A stretch of DNA of 33,501 nt from Actinomadura sp. GC306 (GTDB lineage: Bacteria > Actinomycetota > Actinomycetes > Streptosporangiales > Streptosporangiaceae), in contig NZ_SMKM01000035.1 in NCBI RefSeq assembly GCF_004348665.1, positions 1-33,501 of the forward strand, given 5' to 3'. The position numbers and the translations under genes were made by a program. The notes beneath the pieces were generated by a model, which worked only from the letters and a program-made list of their open reading frames with translations, had not been told where the DNA came from and made no database searches. Positions 1 through 5,438 of this stretch are shown one piece after another (position 1 is the first letter of the stretch; each line of letters starts with the position of its first letter).

Positions 1-741
1 GCGGTGGGCGGGCCGAGGGAGGTCGTGGGCGAGGATTCTCGATTCCAGGGCGCGCAGGGCCGGGGACGGGTCGAGGCCCAGTTCGTCGGCCAGGCGGGCG
101 CGGTACTCGCGAAGGCGGGCCAGGGCGCCGGTGTGGTCGCCCATGTCGTAGAGCGCGGTGAGGAGCAGTTCCACCGCGTGCTCCCGGAACGGCTGCTCGG
201 CGAGGAGGGATTCCAGGCGGGCGAGGGCGCCGTGCGGGTCGCCTGCGGCGAGGGCGGCCGACGCGCGCGCCTCGATCGCGTCCCGGCGCATCCGGTCGAG
301 GGACTGGGCCTCCAGGCCGGCGAACGCGCGGTCGGAGAATTCCGCGTAGGCGGGGCCGCGCCAGAGGGCGAGCGCCTCGTCCAGGAGGCGGGCCGCGTCC
401 TGCGGGGTTTCGTCCGCGCGGCGGAGGAGGGTTTCGAATCGGTGGGCGTCGACGGTCGTGGGCGGGACGTCGAGCGTGTATCCGGCCGGGTCGGCGCGGA
501 TCGTCCCGTCCCCGAGGAGGGCGCGCAGCCGCGACAGGACGGTGCGCAGCGCGGACCTCGGGGCGGCGGGAAGTTCGTCGCCCCATGCTGCTTCGACGAG
601 CACGTCGCCTGGAACGGGCCGCCCCACGTGGGCCACGAGGCAGGCCAGGACCGCGCGGCGGCGCCCGGGCGGCACCTCCACCGGTGTGCCGTCCCGCCGG
701 ACCTCCAGGGTCCCGAGGACGCCGAAGCGCAGGTCGGCCAT
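1..741 (-). CDS. SARP/BTAD-family transcriptional regulator (C-terminus beyond window)
   Basis: Translating the minus strand from the ATG at 741 gives an open frame of 247 codons that leaves the window without a stop, so the C-terminal part is missing. It begins MADLRFGVLGTLEVRRDG, the usual opening of the OmpR-like DNA-binding domain of SARP regulators. Residues about 1-95 form that winged helix (R-rich segment, then RSALRTVLSRLRALLG). Residues about 100-245 match a bacterial transcriptional activation domain, with helical TPR-like text such as ALYDMGDHTGALARLREYRARLADELGLDPSP. Family knowledge: SARPs activate secondary-metabolite or stress promoters by binding heptamer direct repeats about one helical turn apart. 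It is divergent from the methyltransferase at 828 and such a repeat lies between them. Whether an NB-ARC/TPR extension of the AfsR type follows cannot be seen. Confidence 0.88.
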   Translation of the reverse strand, partial: MADLRFGVLGTLEVRRDGTPVEVPPGRRRAVLACLVAHVGRPVPGDVLVEAAWGDELPAAPRSALRTVLSRLRALLGDGTIRADPAGYTLDVPPTTVDAHRFETLLRRADETPQDAARLLDEALALWRGPAYAEFSDRAFAGLEAQSLDRMRRDAIEARASAALAAGDPHGALARLESLLAEQPFREHAVELLLTALYDMGDHTGALARLREYRARLADELGLDPSPALRALESRILAHDLPRPAHR

Positions 742-763
742 GCCTCCATCTTCGGGGAAGCGG

Positions 764-781
764 CCGTGAATGTCCCGTGAA
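764..781. promoter_or_regulatory. Direct heptamer repeat, SARP-like (or PhoP-like) operator
   Basis: CCGTGAA occurs at 764-770 and again at 775-781, separated by four bases, giving an exact 11-bp period. SARP regulators are known to bind heptamer direct repeats at this spacing near the -35 region, and a SARP gene starts 23 bp away. Read on the other strand the units are TTCACGG, so the 11-bp-unit PhoP/AfsR type of box is an alternative. No good -10 hexamer is visible 8 bp downstream, which lowers confidence. Confidence 0.45.
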
Positions 782-827
782 ACGGTCCCGCGCGATCGTC
801 GTGGACACGACCACGAAGGAGGATCCG

Positions 828-1910
828 ATGACCATCGAAAGTGAACTCGACATGAGCGCGGTCGGCGCGTTCGCCGAGCGGATCGCCGGGGTGCTGACCG
901 GCGGCGCCACCGCCGCCCTGATGGTGGTGGGCGACCGGCTCGGCCTCTACCGGACGCTCGCGGAGGCCGGCCCGGTGACCCCGGCCCGGCTCGCCGGCCT
1001 GACGGGCACGTCGGACCGGTACGTCCGGGAATGGCTGGCCCAGCAGGCCGCCGTCGGCATCGTCCGGCACGACCCGGCGGACGGCACGTTCACCCTGCCC
1101 GCCGAGCACGCCGCCGTCCTCGCCACCGACGACTCCCCGGCGTCCATGATCGGCGCCGCCCCGATGATCACCGGGCTGCACCGGCGGGTCGACGAGGTCG
1201 CGGACGCGTTCCGCACCGGCCGCGGCATCGCCTGGGCCGACCAGGACCCGGTGATCTTCGAATCGACCGAGCGGTTCTTCCGGGTCGGCTACCGCAACAG
1301 CCTCCTCGCCGAGTGGATCCCCGCGCTGGACGGCGTCCGCGAGCGGCTGGAGGCGGGCGCGACGGTCGCCGACGTCGGCTGCGGGCACGGGGCGCCGCTG
1401 CTGCTGCTCGCCGACGCCTTCCCGAACTCCCGGTTCTTCGGGTTCGACGTCCACGGGCCGTCCATCGAGACCGCGCGGGCCCGCGCCGCCGAGGCCGGGG
1501 TGTCCGGCCGGGTGTCCTTCGAGGTGCGCTCCTGCCAGGACTACCCGCAGGACGGCTACGACCTCGTGACGTTCTTCGATTCCTTCCACGACCTCGGCGA
1601 CCCCGTCGGCGCCGCCGCGCACGCCCGCGCGGCCCTCGCGCCCGGCGGGACGCTGATGCTCGTGGAGCCCGTCGCCGGGGACGACCTGCCGTCCACGCTG
1701 GACCGGGTGCCCACGGCCGGCCTCAACTACGCCGCCTCGACGTTCCTGTGCACGGCCAACTCGCTGTCGCAGCCGGTCGGGATGGCCCTCGGCGCCCTGG
1801 CCGGCGAGGCGCGGCTGCGCCAGGTCCTCCACGAGGCCGGTTTCGGGAGCGTGCGGCGCGCGGCGGAGAACATGTTCAACATGGTGCTGGAGGCCAGGCC
1901 CGCCGGGTGA
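828..1910 (+). CDS. Class I SAM-dependent methyltransferase with N-terminal winged helix
   Basis: 360 aa. The ATG at 828 is chosen because GAAGGAGGA lies at 815-823, four bases upstream; a longer reading to 585 has no such site and overlaps the divergent regulator. Residues about 15-95 form the winged-helix dimerisation segment typical of Rv2258c-like and O-methyltransferase-like enzymes (GGATAALMVVGDRLGLYRTL, then a TSDRYVREWL helix). The Rossmann fold follows, with the SAM-binding glycine motif DVGCGHG at 182-188 and the acidic residue of strand 2 in FFGFDVHG (about 204-210). The methyl acceptor cannot be predicted. The gene is divergent from a SARP regulator, which suggests local control of a small metabolic or resistance function; that is inference. 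Its stop lies 10 bp from the stop of the convergent gene at 1921. Confidence 0.88.
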   Translation: MTIESELDMSAVGAFAERIAGVLTGGATAALMVVGDRLGLYRTLAEAGPVTPARLAGLTGTSDRYVREWLAQQAAVGIVRHDPADGTFTLPAEHAAVLATDDSPASMIGAAPMITGLHRRVDEVADAFRTGRGIAWADQDPVIFESTERFFRVGYRNSLLAEWIPALDGVRERLEAGATVADVGCGHGAPLLLLADAFPNSRFFGFDVHGPSIETARARAAEAGVSGRVSFEVRSCQDYPQDGYDLVTFFDSFHDLGDPVGAAAHARAALAPGGTLMLVEPVAGDDLPSTLDRVPTAGLNYAASTFLCTANSLSQPVGMALGALAGEARLRQVLHEAGFGSVRRAAENMFNMVLEARPAG

Positions 1911-1920
1911 GGCCGGAGGG

Positions 1921-2373
1921 TCAGCGCATCTGCTCCCAGGCGGCATAGGCCGCGGCACCGTAGATCATGTGCGGGACGATGTCGGAGACCCAACTGGAGA
2001 CGGACCAAGCGCGGGGATCGGTGATGCCCAGGGCGGTCATCGGGACGTTCGACCCGAGCAGGGCGAACGTCCCGAGGGTGAGCACCCCGACCGGCCACGA
2101 GGTGCCGCCGCGCCGACTCGCCAGCGCGGCGTAGCACAGGGCCGCGCCGATCCCCGTTCCATAGCCCATCAGAGCGCCGAGGCCCTGCTTGCGGTTCTCC
2201 GCCTCGTCCTCCTCGCCGAGGCTGATGTTGACCTCGTCGGCGAGTTTCTGGACGGTGTCTTCCGGGGTGCTGCTGCCTCCGCGCGCCCGGACGGCCATGT
2301 CGAGATAGGTCGTCGCGTTGAGCGCGGTGGTTCCCGCGGCACCGGCGATCACTGCCTTAGTGAGATTGCCCAT
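1921..2373 (-). CDS. Small conserved membrane protein, last gene of the repeat-protein operon
   Basis: 150 aa from the ATG at 2373 (MGNLTKAVIAGAAGTTALNATTYLDM). A longer reading from 2406 is possible but would overlap the upstream gene by 23 bp; neither start has a strong ribosome site. Hydrophobic segments at about 5-22, 75-92, 98-120 and 132-146 suggest three or four membrane helices, with a charged cytoplasmic-looking stretch at about 35-68 (EDTVQKLADEVN, GEEDEAENRKQG). I recognise similar small actinobacterial membrane proteins but no named family or function. It lies 10 bp downstream of the 94-residue gene, so it is probably translated from the same four-gene message as the SRPBCC and 11-mer repeat proteins. 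Confidence 0.75.
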   Translation of the reverse strand: MGNLTKAVIAGAAGTTALNATTYLDMAVRARGGSSTPEDTVQKLADEVNISLGEEDEAENRKQGLGALMGYGTGIGAALCYAALASRRGGTSWPVGVLTLGTFALLGSNVPMTALGITDPRAWSVSSWVSDIVPHMIYGAAAYAAWEQMR

Positions 2374-2383
2374 GTGGCAACCG

Positions 2384-2668
2384 CTACCCCGATTGAAGGT
2401 CATCACCCGGAGAGTCCGGTTGCTGCAGTTTCGCGGCGATCGCGTAGTCGATCTGGACGTCGCGGTAGGTCACGTTCTCCCTGACCGGACGGGGGAGGTT
2501 CGTCCGGTCGCTCCCGGACGCGGACTCCTCGTCGGCGTCACCGGTGAACACCACCGCGTTCTCGGGGACCACCTCGAAGCGCATCTCGGCGGCCTTCACG
2601 CGGGCCATGAAGAGGATGTCGGCCGTTCGCCGGACCTTTTCGCTTGGACGCCGGTCATCGTTCGCCAT
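2384..2668 (-). CDS. Conserved hypothetical small protein
   Basis: 94 aa starting MANDDRRPSEKVRRTADILFMARVK. The ATG at 2668 follows the stop of the repeat protein (2671-2673) by only two bases, implying translational coupling. The N-terminal half is helical and basic (about 5-30); the middle (about 30-60) is acidic and G/S-rich; the C-terminal third holds a VTYRDVQIDYAIAAKLQQP segment likely to form strand and helix. No signal peptide, membrane helix, metal site or catalytic motif is visible. The function is unknown; the tight position in the operon suggests a partner of the SRPBCC or repeat protein. Confidence 0.75.
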   Translation of the reverse strand: MANDDRRPSEKVRRTADILFMARVKAAEMRFEVVPENAVVFTGDADEESASGSDRTNLPRPVRENVTYRDVQIDYAIAAKLQQPDSPGDDLQSG

Positions 2669-2670
2669 GA

Positions 2671-3957
2671 TCAGTCACCTCCGCCGCCGCCGGACGGGCG
2701 GGACGGCTGGGAGAACATCCGGAACAGCGCCCTGCCCAGCTCGCGCACGGACTGCTCGGTCTCCTGCAGCGCGTCCTGAAGCGCCGTCGACTCCGAACCG
2801 GCGCCGTTGCCATTGCCGTTGCCGCCGCCATTGCCGTTGCCGCCGTTGTGGCCGTTGTCGCCGTTGCCGTTGTCGCGGGGTGGGGCCGGCTTCTGGTCGG
2901 CGTCGGAGTCCTGGCCGGCGTTCTGCTCCTGCTCGCCATCCGCGGCGCCTGATGCGGCGTTCCCTGCGGTGTCACCGACGTCACTGGCGGCCTCGCCCGC
3001 GTCCTTCGCCGCGCTACCGGCCCCTTCGCCAGCACTCTCGGCCGCGCTACCGGCCCCTTCGCCGGCACTCTGGGCCGCACTGCCAGCGCCTTCACCTGCG
3101 CTCTCGGCCGCGCTCCCCGCGCCCTCCCCCACGTTCTGGGCTGCGCTCCCGGCGCCTTCGCCCGCGCTCTTAGCCGCGCTCCCGGCTCCTTCACCCGCGC
3201 TCTCGGCTGCGCTACCGGCGCCCTCCCCCACGTTCTCGGCCGCGCTGCCCGCGCCTTCACCGACGTTCTCGGCCGCGCTACCGGCACCCTCGCCGACGTC
3301 CTTTACAGCGCCGCCGGCGCCCTCGCCCACGTTCTCGACCGCGTCGCCGGCGCCCTCGCCGACATCCTTGACCGCGCCACCGGCACCCTCGCCGACGTCC
3401 TTCACAGCGCCCCCGGCGCCCTCGCCGACATCCTTTACGGCGCCGCCCGCGCCTTCGCCGACGTCCTTGACCGCGCCGCCCGCGCCCTCGCCGACGTCCT
3501 TTACGGCGCCGCCGGCGCCTTCGCCGATCTCGCCGACGGCCTTGCCCGCGCCGGAGCCGATGTCGCTGGTGGCGCTCTCCAAGCCGCGGCCGATGTGCTG
3601 GAGGATCTCTGGGTTGCGGTCCAGCGTGGTGAGGACGCGGTCGACGATGACGGCGACGTTGTCGAGCCGGACGTTGAGCAGCGCCTGGGCCTCGACGCCC
3701 TTGATCTCCAGCTTCACCCTGCCGAGGGTGACGTCCGCGCCGACGTTCAGCTTGAGCATGTCGAGGACCTGTGCGACGAGCGAGACGTGCGCCTCCAGGT
3801 CCTCGACCTCGAAGGAGATCTCGTCCACCTTGAGCAGCGGCACGTCCAGATGGACGTCCGGGCCCTCGCCGCGGGCATGCGGCTCGACGGCCTTGGTCTC
3901 GCCGCTTTCCTGGCCGGAGCGCTCCGGCTCCGTTCCGTTGGACGCGTTGTTCTCCAT
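2671..3957 (-). CDS. Protein with sixteen tandem 11-residue repeats (LEA-like)
   Basis: 428 aa. The ATG at 3957 is preceded by GAGGGGGAG; a GTG at 3960 is an alternative. Residues about 33-118 form a conserved non-repetitive domain rich in alternating hydrophobics (VHLDVPLLKVDEISFEVEDL through RVLTTLDRNPEIL). Residues 145-320 are sixteen uninterrupted copies of an 11-mer, consensus GEGAGGAVKDV in the first seven and GEGAGSAAESA in the later ones. The tail has an N/G-rich stretch (about 345-375) and a final amphipathic helix with a GGGGGD end. Eleven-residue A/G/K/E repeats recall LEA group 3 and other surface-binding amphipathic helices; that likeness is of pattern, not proven homology. It sits 59 bp after the SRPBCC gene and two bases before the 94-residue gene. 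A role in surface coating or desiccation/osmotic protection is inference. Confidence 0.85.
   Translation of the reverse strand: MENNASNGTEPERSGQESGETKAVEPHARGEGPDVHLDVPLLKVDEISFEVEDLEAHVSLVAQVLDMLKLNVGADVTLGRVKLEIKGVEAQALLNVRLDNVAVIVDRVLTTLDRNPEILQHIGRGLESATSDIGSGAGKAVGEIGEGAGGAVKDVGEGAGGAVKDVGEGAGGAVKDVGEGAGGAVKDVGEGAGGAVKDVGEGAGDAVENVGEGAGGAVKDVGEGAGSAAENVGEGAGSAAENVGEGAGSAAESAGEGAGSAAKSAGEGAGSAAQNVGEGAGSAAESAGEGAGSAAQSAGEGAGSAAESAGEGAGSAAKDAGEAASDVGDTAGNAASGAADGEQEQNAGQDSDADQKPAPPRDNGNGDNGHNGGNGNGGGNGNGNGAGSESTALQDALQETEQSVRELGRALFRMFSQPSRPSGGGGGD
2998..3525 (-). repeat. Coding tandem repeat, 16 x 33 bp
   Basis: Sixteen contiguous 33-bp units encode the 11-residue repeats of the gene at 2671-3957. 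Units nearest the N-terminus (3295-3525) encode A-V-K-D-V endings; units nearest the C-terminus (2998-3294) encode S-A-A-x-x endings, so two subfamilies expanded in blocks. Unit length is a multiple of three, so copy-number change alters protein length and not frame. Confidence 0.95.
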
Positions 3958-4016
3958 CACTCCCCCTCAAGGGCCGCCGCTACCCGGGCTCCACCTGCGG
4001 AAACGTCAAGGCGAGG

Positions 4017-5138
4017 TCAGGCGGAGGCTTCCGCCTTCTCCTTGGACCGCTCCTCGGACTCCTCCTCGGGCCGCTCTTCGGACTGCTCCTCGGCACTGCC
4101 CTCGGGCTGCTCCTCGGCGCTGCCCTCGGGCTGCTCTTCGGACTGGTCCTCAGGCTGGTCCTCGGACTCCTCTTCGGACTTGCCCTCGGACTCGTCTTCG
4201 GACTTGCCCTCGGGCTGGTCCTCGGACTTGTCCTCCGGCTGCTCGTCGGCCTCGGACTGCTCCTGCTCTTGCTCCTGCTCCTCCTTCAGGGCGTCCTCAT
4301 GGCTCTTGACGACCTCGCCGTCGCGGATCTCGCCGCGCCAGCCCTCGATCTCCTCCTGGTCGAGCAGCGTGCGGGTCATCATGTGCCGCTTGATGTGCTT
4401 GAACTCCAGGCGGAGGCGGCGGCCCTGCGCGCGCCAGAGGTTGGCGGTCTTCTCGAAGAAGCCGTCGGGGTGGTACTCGGCGACGAGGATGACCCGGGTC
4501 ATCGTCGGCGTGATCTCGTGGAACGTCACGGCGCCGTCGACGTAGCCCTTGGAGCCCTTCGACTTCCAGACGATGCGCTCGTCCGGCACCTGCTCGATGA
4601 TCGTGGACTCCCAGCTCCGGTGGGACAGGAAGATCTGGGCCCGCCAGTTGAGCTTCTCGTCGGACTCCTGGTCGACGCTCTCGACCTTCTTGGTGAAGCT
4701 CGGGTAGTCGGCGAACTGCGTCCACTGGTCGTAGGCGACCCGGCGGGGGATGCCCACGTCGAACTGCTCGACGATGTTGGTGACCTTCTTCTTGTCGCCC
4801 TTCCCTTCGCCGCCGCCTCCGCCGTCGCCGCCGCCGATGGAGCTCACGGCGTCCTTCACCTTCTCCTTCGCGCCGGTCGCTCCGGCGCTGAGGCCCGCCT
4901 TCAGCGGTGACTGGCCCTCGGCGAGCTTCTTGACGCCGGCCGCGGCCATCTTCGAGCCGGCGCCCCCGTCCGCGGCGTCGGTGAGCCGCTCGGTCATGTC
5001 CTGGAGCTTGCCGCTGGCCCCGTTAAGCGTCTTCACCATGAGCGCCTGGAGGAGCTCCCGTCCGGCGTCTTTGAGCTGGTCGACGGGCAGGTCGTCGGTG
5101 AGAGCCCGGCCATTGCCATCCGTGCCGTTTTCCGCCAT
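4017..5138 (-). CDS. SRPBCC-fold protein with acidic repeat tail
   Basis: 373 aa. The ATG at 5138 has GAAG eight bases upstream; the ATG at 5144 is an alternative. Residues 1-100 are helical (LPVDQLKDAGRELLQALMVK), followed by a G-rich linker at about 101-114. A START-like SRPBCC domain spans about 118-275 (KVTNIVEQFDVGIP, YDQWTQFADYPSFTKKVESV, GAVTFHEITPTMTRVILVAEYHP), the fold of polyketide cyclase/dehydrase and lipid-transport proteins. The last 90 residues are almost only E, S, Q, P, D, K and G, in degenerate SEEQPEG-like units. From memory, close relatives of this domain are encoded within Streptomyces gas-vesicle clusters, but no GvpA, F, G, J, K, L or O is present here. It is the first gene of a four-gene minus-strand operon. 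A hydrophobic ligand or scaffold role is inference. Confidence 0.85.
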   Translation of the reverse strand: MAENGTDGNGRALTDDLPVDQLKDAGRELLQALMVKTLNGASGKLQDMTERLTDAADGGAGSKMAAAGVKKLAEGQSPLKAGLSAGATGAKEKVKDAVSSIGGGDGGGGGEGKGDKKKVTNIVEQFDVGIPRRVAYDQWTQFADYPSFTKKVESVDQESDEKLNWRAQIFLSHRSWESTIIEQVPDERIVWKSKGSKGYVDGAVTFHEITPTMTRVILVAEYHPDGFFEKTANLWRAQGRRLRLEFKHIKRHMMTRTLLDQEEIEGWRGEIRDGEVVKSHEDALKEEQEQEQEQSEADEQPEDKSEDQPEGKSEDESEGKSEEESEDQPEDQSEEQPEGSAEEQPEGSAEEQSEERPEEESEERSKEKAEASA

Positions 5139-5176
5139 GGTCATCACTTCGCTTCTAGACGATGTCGAGAGGGGCC

Positions 5177-5201
5177 ATAGCCCCACGAAGCGACACAAAA
5201 C
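5177..5201 (-). promoter_or_regulatory. Sigma-B-like promoter for the SRPBCC operon
   Basis: On the minus strand GTTT (5201-5198) is followed after 15 bases by GGCTAT (5182-5177), one mismatch from the GTTT-N13-15-GGGTAT pattern of actinobacterial general-stress sigma factors. It would place the transcript start about 30-35 bp before the ATG at 5138. A GGGGC-CATA-GCCCC inverted repeat (5171-5184) overlaps the -10. This is a pattern match by eye. Confidence 0.4.
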
Positions 5202-5370
5202 CCCACATAACGCCCCTGACCAGCGAGAACGAAAGATCTACCGGCCGCCGACCCGGCACAGGTCCGCGGTTTGCCCTGGACGCAGAAATCACACATAAAT
5301 AACAATTCACACCGGTGAGGCAGATCGCCCGAGTGTCTCAGGGGCGTGTAGTAGCGTCCTGCCTCATCGA

Positions 5371-5384
5371 GTGACCTGGGTCAC
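5371..5384. promoter_or_regulatory. CRP-family-like palindrome upstream of the sensor kinase
   Basis: GTGACC and GGTCAC form a perfect inverted repeat around TG, giving the GTGA-N6-TCAC core of Crp/GlxR-type operators, with a matching flanking A on the right (TCACA). It ends 18 bp before the leader-peptide ATG at 5403. No Crp gene is in the window, so the regulator is inferred. Confidence 0.4.
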
Positions 5385-5402
5385 AGCAGTACGGAGGTCC
5401 TC

Positions 5403-5438
5403 ATGAGCGTTGCCCAGCACCGGGGACCCCGGGCATGA
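5403..5438 (+). CDS. Leader peptide coupled to the sensor kinase
   Basis: An 11-codon open frame, MSVAQHRGPRA, starts at the ATG at 5403 with a strong GGAGG at 5393-5397 (five bases away). Its TGA (5436-5438) overlaps the kinase ATG (5435) as ATGA. The kinase has no comparably good ribosome site of its own, and the GGGGA that might serve it (5422-5426) lies in a CCGGGG-A-CCCCGG palindrome (5420-5432). Ribosomes finishing the leader would be placed to start the kinase. Composition and function of the peptide itself look unremarkable; coupling is the likely purpose. Confidence 0.6.
   Translation: MSVAQHRGPRA

Noticed and set aside
1..780. Plus-strand open frame of 258 codons at the left edge
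   Set aside because: It is antisense to the SARP regulator, whose minus-strand translation shows clear DNA-binding and BTAD domains.
2998..3525. Possible CRISPR array (about 33-bp repeats)
   Set aside because: The units are contiguous with no spacers and encode regular 11-residue repeats in frame.
4269..5298. Plus-strand open frames over the SRPBCC gene
   Set aside because: They have shadow composition (L/A/V/D-rich or S/P-rich), no ribosome sites, and oppose a gene with a clear domain.
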